Assembly: GCA_946630405.1 (NCBI GenBank)
Contig: CAMOYW010000038.1
Location: forward strand, 1-7,383
Source of the DNA: an uncultured Clostridia bacterium
GTDB taxonomy: Bacteria > Bacillota > Clostridia > Lachnospirales > CAG-274
DNA: 7,383 bases
Reading direction: 5' to 3'
Shown one piece after another: positions 1 through 5,837 of the stretch; positions within the stretch are counted from its first letter, which is position 1; every line of letters starts with the position of its first letter. Under the pieces are notes generated by a model. The model was given only the letters and a program-made list of their open reading frames with translations, did no database searches and had not been told where the DNA came from. Both the position numbers and the translations under genes were made by a program.

Positions 1-86
1 ATGTATACAACAAAGACGATCAAACCTTTAAAGAGGTATAAATTTCCCGTCTTCAAATAATACTGTCGCCACATTATTTACGGTTT

Positions 87-115
87 GAGGGATGTGATTT
101 TCACTCCCTCTTTTT
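87..115 (+). terminator. Rho-independent terminator upstream of the operon
   Basis: The segment forms a strong hairpin. GAGGGA (87-92) pairs with TCCCTC (105-110), and after one bulged T (93) GTGA (94-97) pairs with TCAC (101-104) around a TTT loop. Five T residues follow at 111-115. The T-run lies only on the + side, so it would stop transcription running rightwards. It most likely ends an upstream gene outside the window and insulates the operon. Because the candidate operon promoter lies downstream of it, it is probably not an attenuator for this operon, unless a further promoter lies upstream of position 1. Confidence 0.75.
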
Positions 116-150
116 ATACCCATTCTTGTCGGAAAGCCCCAATTTTATTT

Positions 151-169
151 TTGATTTACTCCAAATCAA
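151..169. promoter_or_regulatory. Perfect 7-bp inverted repeat, candidate operator
   Basis: TTGATTT (151-157) and AAATCAA (163-169) are exact reverse complements separated by five bases (ACTCC). The dyad sits in the AT-rich stretch between the terminator and the candidate promoter, centred about 56 bp upstream of the start of the putative -35 hexamer. It could be the binding site of a dimeric regulator acting at the operon promoter. I do not match it to a specific known box. A dyad of this size can occur by chance in AT-rich DNA. Confidence 0.3.
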
Positions 170-215
170 CCGTCAATATAAGTACATCTTATCATTAACT
201 ATAAGTTTTCAAAAA

Positions 216-244
216 TTTTCAACGGGCAAAAATAATGGTACAAT
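216..244 (+). promoter_or_regulatory. Candidate sigma-A promoter of the operon
   Basis: A -10 hexamer TACAAT (239-244, five of six consensus bases) is preceded by TGG (236-238), giving an extended -10 (TGn). Seventeen bases upstream lies TTTTCA (216-221), four of six matches to TTGACA. This would start transcription near 251 and give a leader of about 70 bases before the first gene. The TTTTCA overlaps the second copy of a TTTTCAA direct repeat (206-212 and 216-222, one helical turn apart), which could be a regulator site. It is the best promoter-like match I found in the only sizeable intergenic region. It was assigned by eye. Confidence 0.45.
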
Positions 245-307
245 AATCCTATCAGAAAACTATGAAATACATTTCACTGCTTTCTTATATCGTAAAATAC
301 CATTATG

Positions 308-315
308 AAAAGGAG
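308..315 (+). promoter_or_regulatory. Ribosome binding site deciding the cysK start
   Basis: AAAAGGAG at 308-315 lies seven bases before the ATG at 323. An in-frame ATG also exists at 305, but it sits upstream of this Shine-Dalgarno sequence and has no good one of its own. The start at 323 is therefore preferred, giving a protein that begins MSKIKES, as expected for this family. Confidence 0.8.
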
Positions 316-322
316 AATTGTT

Positions 323-1258
323 ATGAGCAAAATTAAAGAATCGGCACTTGAACTTATAGGCAACACACCTATTTTAAAACTTAACAAATACGCAAAAGAA
401 AAAAACATCAAAGATGTAAACATACTTGCCAAGCTTGAATATCTCAACCCCGCAGGTTCGGTAAAGGATCGTATCGCCCTTGCCATGATAGAAGATGCGG
501 AAGAAAAAGGTCTGCTTAAACCCGGAGCTACCATCATAGAACCCACAAGCGGAAATACGGGCATAGGTCTTGCGGCAGTGGCAAGGGCAAAGGGATACAA
601 AGCCATACTTACCCTTCCCGAAACCATGAGCATCGAAAGAAGAAACCTTTTAAAGGCGTACGGCGCAGAGCTGGCTCTTACCGAAGGAGCAAGCGGTATG
701 AAGGGTGCGATCGCAAAAGCGGAAGCGCTTCATGAAAGCATAGAAAACTCCGTGATACTCGGTCAGTTTATAAACCCCGCCAACCCCGAAATACACAAAA
801 AGACCACAGGTCCCGAAATCTGGGAACAGACGGAAGGTAAGGTAGACATATTTGTGGCAGGCGTAGGCACGGGCGGCACCATAACGGGTGTAGGCGAATA
901 CTTAAAAGAGAAAAACCCCGATGTGAAAATTATTGCGGTCGAGCCCAAAACAAGTGCCGTACTTTCCACGGGAAAAGCGGGAGCACACAAGATACAAGGT
1001 ATAGGTGCAGGTTTTGTGCCCAAGGTGCTCAATACAAATATATATGATGAAATAATAGCCGTAAGCAATGAAGATGCTTTTGCGGAAGGCAGAAAAATAG
1101 CACTTACCGAAGGAATATTGGTGGGTATAAGCTCGGGAGCGGCTGTAAAAGCGGCGGAGATACTTGCATCAAGAGAAGAAAACAAAGGTAAAAATATAGT
1201 GGTGCTTTTACCCGATTCGGGAGACAGATATTTGTCCACACCTCTTTTCAGCAACTAA
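323..1258 (+). CDS. cysK: Cysteine synthase (O-acetylserine sulfhydrylase), CysK type
   Basis: This 311-residue PLP enzyme should make L-cysteine from O-acetylserine and sulfide in the cytoplasm. Family hallmarks are all present. They are PAGSVKDRIA with the Schiff-base lysine K48, the substrate loop TSGNTG (75-80), the LPETMS..RR segment (98-107), the PLP-phosphate loop GTGGT (182-186), HKIQGIGAGFVP (222-233), SSGAA (270-274, the Ser facing the pyridine nitrogen) and the terminal LPDSGDRYLST (296-306). The length is normal. No CBS or other regulatory domain is attached. It is the first gene of the operon, and 18 bases separate it from the nifB-like gene. Its position at the head of a nitrogenase-like cluster suggests that the sulfur atom it fixes comes from that reductase, or that cysteine feeds Fe-S cluster assembly; both are inference. 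The family assignment is very secure. The exact acceptor (O-acetylserine versus O-phosphoserine or O-acetylhomoserine) is not proven by sequence. Confidence 0.95.
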   Translation: MSKIKESALELIGNTPILKLNKYAKEKNIKDVNILAKLEYLNPAGSVKDRIALAMIEDAEEKGLLKPGATIIEPTSGNTGIGLAAVARAKGYKAILTLPETMSIERRNLLKAYGAELALTEGASGMKGAIAKAEALHESIENSVILGQFINPANPEIHKKTTGPEIWEQTEGKVDIFVAGVGTGGTITGVGEYLKEKNPDVKIIAVEPKTSAVLSTGKAGAHKIQGIGAGFVPKVLNTNIYDEIIAVSNEDAFAEGRKIALTEGILVGISSGAAVKAAEILASREENKGKNIVVLLPDSGDRYLSTPLFSN

Positions 1259-1276
1259 AGGATATGGAGGCGTTAC

Positions 1277-2149
1277 ATGGCTAATACATACGAAAATCTC
1301 CAAATGTCACACCCATGCTTTGGCGGACATAAGAACAACGCAGGCAGAATACACCTGCCCGTAAGTCCAAGATGCAATATAGCCTGCAAATTTTGCGACC
1401 GCAGCATAAACGATGTGGAAGAAAGACCGGGTGTGACCTCAAAAATACTTGCCCCCGAAGAAAGCGTAGAGGTGCTGAAAAAAGCTCTGGAGATCTGTCC
1501 CGACATACGGGTGGCAGGCATTGCCGGTCCCGGAGATACTCTTGCCACGGACAGGGCACTCGAAACTTTCAAGATAATAGGAGAGAAATTTCCCTCTATC
1601 ATAAAATGTATGAGCACTAACGGCCTGATGCTGAATGAAAGAGCAGATGAAGTGATAAACGCCGGTATAGACTCCCTGACCGTAACGGTAAATGCGGTCG
1701 ACCCCGAAATAGAAAGCAGGCTGAATGACTACATAATATATCACGGAGAAAAGATAGAGGGTGTTGAAGGGGCTGAAATATTGATCGAAAACCAGCTTGC
1801 AGGTATTAAAAAGGTCAGTGAAGCGGGTATAACCGTAAAGGTGAACACGGTTCTTGTGCCCGAAATAAATGCAGACCATATAGAGGAAATAGCGAAAGCC
1901 GTGAAGGAAGCGGGAGCAAAAATATACAACATAATCCCTCTTATACCTCAGCATAAACTGAAAGATCTCAAAGCCCCGTGTTGTGCGGAAATAGACGAGG
2001 CAAGGACAAAAGCATCAAAATATATAGACGTTTTCCGACATTGTCAGCATTGTCGTGCGGATGCGGTGGGAGTCCCCGGAAAAAGCGAATTCGGGGATCA
2101 AATTTATCAAAGAAGAACGAGGATAAAGGAAACTTTCTCACATGGATAA
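1277..2149 (+). CDS. nifB: NifB-like radical SAM enzyme (nitrogenase cofactor precursor synthase)
   Basis: This 290-residue protein matches the radical SAM core of NifB, which fuses two [4Fe-4S] clusters and inserts a SAM-derived carbide to make NifB-co. Visible motifs are HPCFGG (12-17), the radical SAM CX3CX2C at C33/C37/C40, ERPGVTS, GIAGPGD (81-87), CMSTNGL (C110), TVTVNAVDPEI, VKVNTVLVPEIN and the C-terminal RHCQHCRADAVG (C256, C259). The NifX-like C-terminal domain of proteobacterial NifB is absent; a separate NifX-like protein follows with an 8-nt overlap. One oddity is the missing cysteine that canonical NifB carries six residues after the CX3CX2C motif (NRKYDC). Here the region reads DRSINDVEE, with Asn45/Asp46. 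Extra cysteines C74, C235 and C236 occur. GGAGG (1266-1270) lies six bases before the ATG. A NifB-family identity is secure. Production of canonical NifB-co is inferred. Confidence 0.93.
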   Translation: MANTYENLQMSHPCFGGHKNNAGRIHLPVSPRCNIACKFCDRSINDVEERPGVTSKILAPEESVEVLKKALEICPDIRVAGIAGPGDTLATDRALETFKIIGEKFPSIIKCMSTNGLMLNERADEVINAGIDSLTVTVNAVDPEIESRLNDYIIYHGEKIEGVEGAEILIENQLAGIKKVSEAGITVKVNTVLVPEINADHIEEIAKAVKEAGAKIYNIIPLIPQHKLKDLKAPCCAEIDEARTKASKYIDVFRHCQHCRADAVGVPGKSEFGDQIYQRRTRIKETFSHG

Positions 2150-2474
2150 ATACAGGATCGCCGTAGCTTCAGCGGACGGAGTGTATGTAAACATGCACTT
2201 CGGTAAAGCGACATGCTTTTATATATATGAAGTTGAAACGGGCATCGGTTTCCGTTTTTGTGAAAAAAGGGAAATGATCCCCGTTTGCAAAAACGGTATA
2301 CATGATGCCGAGAGAATGGATATAAATCTGAATGCCCTTTCGGATTGTGAATATATACTTTCTCTTAAAATGGGTCCTCCTGCCGTAAATAAGGCAAATC
2401 TACTCGGAATAAAGTGTATGGAAGCCTTTGGCGAAGCAGAAGAGATCATAGAAGAAATAATAAACGATAGGTGA
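2142..2474 (+). CDS. NifX/NifB-C-terminal-domain family protein, candidate cofactor carrier
   Basis: This 110-residue protein is a single dinitrogenase iron-molybdenum cofactor biosynthesis domain, the fold shared by NifX, NafY and VnfX and by the C-terminus of long NifB proteins. Diagnostic features are the N-terminal strand YRIAVASADG (4-13), VNMHFGKA (16-23, with conserved H19), FYIYEVE, and the later LSDCEYILSLKMGPPA (66-81) and GIKCMEAFGEAEEIIEEI segments. Family members bind NifB-co or FeMo-co and pass it between proteins. Cysteines are C25, C40, C49, C69 and C92. The ATG lies within the end of the nifB-like gene (8-nt overlap), with AAGGA at 2126-2130, so translation is probably coupled. 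This looks like the NifB C-terminal domain encoded as a separate polypeptide. The carrier role is inferred from family and context. Confidence 0.85.
   Translation: MDKYRIAVASADGVYVNMHFGKATCFYIYEVETGIGFRFCEKREMIPVCKNGIHDAERMDINLNALSDCEYILSLKMGPPAVNKANLLGIKCMEAFGEAEEIIEEIINDR
2469..2474 (+). promoter_or_regulatory. Ribosome binding site deciding the nifH start
   Basis: AGGTGA (2469-2474) is a serviceable Shine-Dalgarno sequence five bases before the ATG at 2480. The alternative in-frame GTG at 2471 is itself part of this site and has no better signal upstream. The ATG is therefore chosen. With that start, the cluster cysteines fall at residues 97 and 132. Confidence 0.65.
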
Positions 2475-2479
2475 ATAAA

Positions 2480-3328
2480 ATGAGCGAAATCAGACAAATT
2501 GCCATATACGGAAAAGGCGGTATAGGCAAATCCACAACAACACAAAATCTTACAGCAGGTCTTGTGGAACACGGGAAAAAGGTAATGGTGGTAGGATGTG
2601 ACCCCAAAGCGGATTCCACAAGACTTTTACTTGGAGGTCTTGCGCAAAAAACCGTACTTGATACCATAAGAGAAGAGGGAGAGGACATTTCTCTTGACAG
2701 AATATTAAAGGAAGGCTATGGCGGCACAAAATGCGTGGAATCTGGCGGCCCCGAACCCGGTGTGGGCTGTGCGGGAAGAGGTATCATCACCTCCATAAAT
2801 ATGTTGGAAAATCTGGGTGCTTACACCGATGAACTTGACTATGTATTTTACGATGTATTGGGTGACGTGGTTTGCGGCGGTTTTGCCATGCCCATAAGGG
2901 AAGGAAAGGCAAAAGAGATATACATAGTGGCAAGCGGCGAAATGATGGCGCTTTATGCGGCAAACAACATTTCAAAAGGTATACAGAGATACGCAAGAAC
3001 AGGCGGCGTAAGGCTTGGCGGTATAATCTGTAATTCAAGAAACGTAGACAGGGAATACGACCTTTTAAGAGCATTTTCAAAAGAACTCGGAACCAAGCTT
3101 TTATACTTTGTGCCCAGAGATAATGTGGTGCAGCATGCCGAGATCAACAAGAAAACCGTAATAGAGTACAAGCCCGACTCAAATCAGGCTCAGGAGTACA
3201 GAAACCTTGCACAAGCGGTTATAGAAAACGAAGATTTTGTAATACCTACTCCCATGACACAGGATAGACTTGAAGAGATACTCATGGAATACGGTATGAT
3301 GGAACTTGCCGACGACTACAAAATTTAA
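2480..3328 (+). CDS. nifH: Nitrogenase iron protein (dinitrogenase reductase), NifH
   Basis: This 282-residue protein is the ATP-dependent electron donor to the NifDK-like component, a homodimer bridged by one [4Fe-4S] cluster. It has the P-loop GKGGIGKST (11-19), CDPKADSTR (40-48), the cluster ligands C97 in GVGCAGRG and C132 in the switch II motif DVLGDVVCGGFAMP, and downstream IYIVASGEMMALYAANNI and ICNSRNVDRE. R100, the residue ADP-ribosylated in some diazotrophs, is present. Length and C-terminus (MTQDRLEEILMEYG) resemble true NifH rather than the shorter BchL-type proteins. It may also serve in cofactor maturation, as NifH does in nitrogenase systems. It lies directly after the NifX-like gene and 12 bases before the second cysteine synthase. 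Nothing in it is degenerate. Taken alone, NifH sequence does not prove N2 fixation, because nitrogenase-like C-S reductases use closely similar Fe proteins. Confidence 0.95.
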   Translation: MSEIRQIAIYGKGGIGKSTTTQNLTAGLVEHGKKVMVVGCDPKADSTRLLLGGLAQKTVLDTIREEGEDISLDRILKEGYGGTKCVESGGPEPGVGCAGRGIITSINMLENLGAYTDELDYVFYDVLGDVVCGGFAMPIREGKAKEIYIVASGEMMALYAANNISKGIQRYARTGGVRLGGIICNSRNVDREYDLLRAFSKELGTKLLYFVPRDNVVQHAEINKKTVIEYKPDSNQAQEYRNLAQAVIENEDFVIPTPMTQDRLEEILMEYGMMELADDYKI

Positions 3329-3340
3329 AGGAGAAAAATT

Positions 3341-4336
3341 ATGTCTGTAAAAAAATCCATAGGAGAACTCGTGGGAAAAACTCCCCTTTTAGAACTTGTA
3401 AACTACGAAAAAAAGCATAATTTAGAGGCAAAAATACTTGTAAAACTCGAATATTTTAACCCCAACCAGAGTGTTAAGGACAGGATCGCTCTTGCCATGG
3501 TAGAAGATGCCGAAAAAAAAGGTCTTCTAAAGCCCGGCTACACCATCGTGGAAACTACCAGCGGAAATACGGGTATAGGACTTGCCGCCGTAGCCGCTTC
3601 CAAAGGCTACAAATTCAGAGTATATATACAAGATAACGTAAGTGAGGAAAGATTTAAGGTAATACAGGCATTCGGCGGAAAAACAATAAAGCTTTCCGAA
3701 GAACCCGTAGTGGATGAAGTTTTAAAAGCCACAAACGGAGATTTCGTGGCTGCCATAGCCTCACTCAGAGAAAAGGTACTTTCAAAGGAAAAGGATATAT
3801 TTTTTGTTGACCAGGTATCAAACCCCGCCAACCCTGCCATACACTATGCCACCACAGGTCCCGAAATATGGGAAGATACCGATGGAAAAGTGGATATATT
3901 CGTGGCGAATGTGGGTACTGGCGGAACCGTATCGGGTGCGGGAAAGTATTTGAAAGAAAAAAATCCCGATATAAAAATCGTGGCAATACAGCCCGGTCCC
4001 AATTCCCTGCCCAACGACGAAAACCCCACACCCGAGGAGATCACGGGAGTGCATCCCTTTGAGGGCATACCCAAAGAGAGGATCCCCTCAACCATGAATA
4101 CCCAAATATACGACGAAAAGTTTGAAACGGAGACTATAGAAGCATATCGTGCCGCAAGAGAGGTCGCAAAAACCGATGGCATACTTATAGGCACCTCTTC
4201 GGGTAGCGCAATACACGCTGCCACGGAAATTGCAAAGCGCCCCGAAAACAAAGGAAAAACCATAGTAGCGGTACTTCCCGATACAGGTTTAAGATACCTT
4301 TCCACCAATTTGTTTAATGAGGAATATAACGGGTAA
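3341..4336 (+). CDS. Divergent cysteine synthase-family PLP enzyme (second CysK paralogue)
   Basis: This 331-residue fold-type II PLP enzyme is paralogous to the first gene. The core is intact: NQSVKDRIA with K46, TSGNTG (73-78), ATTGPEIWED, GTGGT (192-196), SSGSA (286-290) and LPDTGLRYLST (312-322). Two functional regions differ from standard O-acetylserine sulfhydrylase. The LPETMS..RR segment is replaced by YIQDNVSEERF (95-105). The HKIQGIGAGFVP region is replaced by a longer, proline-rich stretch (about 217-252, QPGPNSLPN to GIPKERIPSTMN). A different acceptor, nucleophile or partner is therefore likely. It sits between nifH and nifD-like genes, preceded by AAAGGAG (3327-3333) seven bases before the ATG. 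That placement strongly suggests a role tied to the reductase, for example capturing released sulfide or a thiol. It is annotated as cysteine synthase by family, with true specificity unknown. Cystathionine beta-synthase-like activity is an alternative. Confidence 0.88.
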   Translation: MSVKKSIGELVGKTPLLELVNYEKKHNLEAKILVKLEYFNPNQSVKDRIALAMVEDAEKKGLLKPGYTIVETTSGNTGIGLAAVAASKGYKFRVYIQDNVSEERFKVIQAFGGKTIKLSEEPVVDEVLKATNGDFVAAIASLREKVLSKEKDIFFVDQVSNPANPAIHYATTGPEIWEDTDGKVDIFVANVGTGGTVSGAGKYLKEKNPDIKIVAIQPGPNSLPNDENPTPEEITGVHPFEGIPKERIPSTMNTQIYDEKFETETIEAYRAAREVAKTDGILIGTSSGSAIHAATEIAKRPENKGKTIVAVLPDTGLRYLSTNLFNEEYNG

Positions 4337-4353
4337 TTGCAATTTCAATGCAA
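4337..4353 (+). repeat. Small inverted repeat between cysK paralogue and nifD-like gene
   Basis: In the 34-base gap, TTGCA (4337-4341) and TGCAA (4349-4353) can form a five-base-pair stem with a seven-base loop just ahead of the AGGAGG (4355-4360) of the next gene. There is no T-run, so it is not an intrinsic terminator. It might influence processing or translation of the nifDK-like part of the transcript, but the stem is weak. Confidence 0.25.
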
Positions 4354-4370
4354 CAGGAGGCTAATTTAAT

Positions 4371-5837
4371 ATGTCTGTAAATTTATCAAATTCAAATGTG
4401 GCGACAAGGGAAAATCGCATCGGTTCAATAACAGGCTATGTAGGCAGCTTAAAAGACCTTGCCACCCAAAGCCAATGCGGCACGTTAAAGGGATGCTCCA
4501 GATGTTTTTCACAATCAAGCACCTGTCTTTCAATGTGCGGTCTTTCACAGCTTGCCGCCATAAGAGATGTTGCGATAATACATCACGGTCCTGCGGGTTG
4601 TTCCGTTACGGGTGCCGGTTCCTACTACATGTCAAAGGTTATGTCAAAAAAGAGAGGCGTAACAAGCGACACGGTATATGTTGGTACGGATATGAACGAA
4701 AACGATACCATTTTCGGCTCTACAGAATCCCTGCGAAAAATTATATTTGAAGTAAACAAAAGATACTCCCCAAAGGCGATCTTTGTCTCCAGTTCCTGTG
4801 CAACGGGCATTATAGGAGAGGATATAGACAGTATAGTTGAAGAAGTCAGGGAAGAAATATCCGTACCCGTTGTGGCAGTCCACTGTGAAGGTTTCAAATC
4901 CCGAATTTGGGCTACGGGCTTTGACATTTCCGACCATGCGGTAATGCAGTCCATAGTTCAACCGCCGCGTGAAGGGATCAAAAGCAACAAAATAAACTTT
5001 AAAAACTTTTTTGAAAGTGCAAGACCCGAAATTATAGAAATGTTTAAAAATTTCGACCTTGAACCCGTTTTCCTTTACTGTAATTCCACCGTGGAGGAGT
5101 TAAGTCACCTTTCGGAAAGTTTGGCAACCACCTGTATATGCGGAACCCTGGGCAACTACCTCGGAAACGCCCTTGAAGAAAAATACAACGTGCCCTATGT
5201 CAGAAGCATAAACCAATGCGGTATAAAGGGCTTTGAAACCTGGCTCAGAGAAATAGGCAAAGTTACGGGGCGCAGCGAAAAAATCGAAAAATACATACAA
5301 GCCGAAAGGGAAAAATATATACCTCAAATCGAAGAGATCAAAAAGGAACTTCGTGGACTTACCGCCGTAATAGGTATGGGTCCCGGATATACCTTTGAGG
5401 TTTCGAGAGTACTTGACGAGCTTGGAATAAAGGTAGTTTGGGCGCTCGCATGGCATTATGACAAAAAGTATGAAAACGGAGATGTACCGCCTTCAATGAA
5501 GTACCTGCTTGACAATGACATAGATTTTGAAGCAAGCGTGGCAGATCAGCAAAACTACGAAGTCATGAACATTCTTAACCGTTACAAGCCCGATATGTAC
5601 CTCTCCCGTCATCCCGGCTCAACGGTATGGGCGATCAAAAACGGTACGCCCGCCATATATGTGGCAGATGAGTATATGATATTCGGCTACAAGCATACAC
5701 TTGAATTTGCCAAAACCATACTTGATGCCGTAAAGAACAGAAGTTTTGAAGAAAACCTGGCAAAACGATCCAAACTGCCCTACACCGATTGGTGGTACGA
5801 GCAAAAAGTGGATACTTTCTTGGAGGAAACAAAATAA
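4371..5837 (+). CDS. Nitrogenase component 1 alpha-like subunit (NifD-like reductase subunit)
   Basis: This 488-residue protein should form the catalytic subunit of a heterotetramer with the next gene product. Conserved NifD-family landmarks are HHGPAGC (71-77), TDMNENDTIFGS (106-117), SSSCATGIIGEDI (140-152), VHCEGFKSRIWATGFD (170-185) and CICGTLGNYLGNALEEKY (255-272). C77 and C143 match P-cluster ligands, and C257 aligns with C275, the FeMo-co ligand of Azotobacter NifD. A cysteine-rich stretch (C36, C42, C45, C52, C56) lies where NifD has its first P-cluster cysteine. Residues lining FeMo-co and homocitrate are replaced: Q191 to W180, H195 to F184, R277 to T259, and A432 in the H442 position; R96 and R359 also have no equivalents. 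N2 reduction is therefore unlikely, and a nitrogenase-like reductase of another substrate, possibly an organosulfur compound, is favoured. Alignment was done by eye. AGGAGG lies ten bases upstream of the ATG. Confidence 0.9.
   Translation: MSVNLSNSNVATRENRIGSITGYVGSLKDLATQSQCGTLKGCSRCFSQSSTCLSMCGLSQLAAIRDVAIIHHGPAGCSVTGAGSYYMSKVMSKKRGVTSDTVYVGTDMNENDTIFGSTESLRKIIFEVNKRYSPKAIFVSSSCATGIIGEDIDSIVEEVREEISVPVVAVHCEGFKSRIWATGFDISDHAVMQSIVQPPREGIKSNKINFKNFFESARPEIIEMFKNFDLEPVFLYCNSTVEELSHLSESLATTCICGTLGNYLGNALEEKYNVPYVRSINQCGIKGFETWLREIGKVTGRSEKIEKYIQAEREKYIPQIEEIKKELRGLTAVIGMGPGYTFEVSRVLDELGIKVVWALAWHYDKKYENGDVPPSMKYLLDNDIDFEASVADQQNYEVMNILNRYKPDMYLSRHPGSTVWAIKNGTPAIYVADEYMIFGYKHTLEFAKTILDAVKNRSFEENLAKRSKLPYTDWWYEQKVDTFLEETK
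5821..5826 (+). promoter_or_regulatory. Ribosome binding site deciding the nifK-like start
   Basis: TGGAGG at 5821-5826 (core GGAGG 5822-5826) lies ten bases before the ATG at 5837, which shares its first base with the stop of the nifD-like gene (TAATG). A longer reading from an ATG at 5789 would overlap the end of the upstream gene and add 16 unrelated residues. The start at 5837 is therefore used, and translation is probably coupled. Confidence 0.8.

Noticed and set aside
1..60. Open frame from ATG at 1 to TAA at 58-60 (19 codons), and a second frame closing at 39-41, as possible tails of an upstream gene.
   Set aside because: Both are too short to judge and no domain is recognisable. Either could be the end of the gene served by the terminator, but the sequence does not choose between them.
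126..308. 60-residue + strand frame in the upstream region.
   Set aside because: It has no ribosome binding site at its start, a low-complexity AT-driven composition, and runs across the candidate promoter and the cysK ribosome binding site. It is best read as intergenic DNA.
305..322. Six-residue N-terminal extension of the first cysteine synthase using the ATG at 305.
   Set aside because: The strong AAAAGGAG lies between this ATG and the one at 323, so it can only serve the latter.
3601..4310. Several long minus-strand and alternate-frame readings opposite the second cysteine synthase, and similar ones opposite other genes.
   Set aside because: They are shadows of strongly supported genes, lack ribosome binding sites and show no recognisable domains.
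5789..5836. Sixteen-residue N-terminal extension of the nifK-like gene.
   Set aside because: It would overlap the end of the nifD-like gene by 49 bases, and the GGAGG sequence points to the ATG at 5837.
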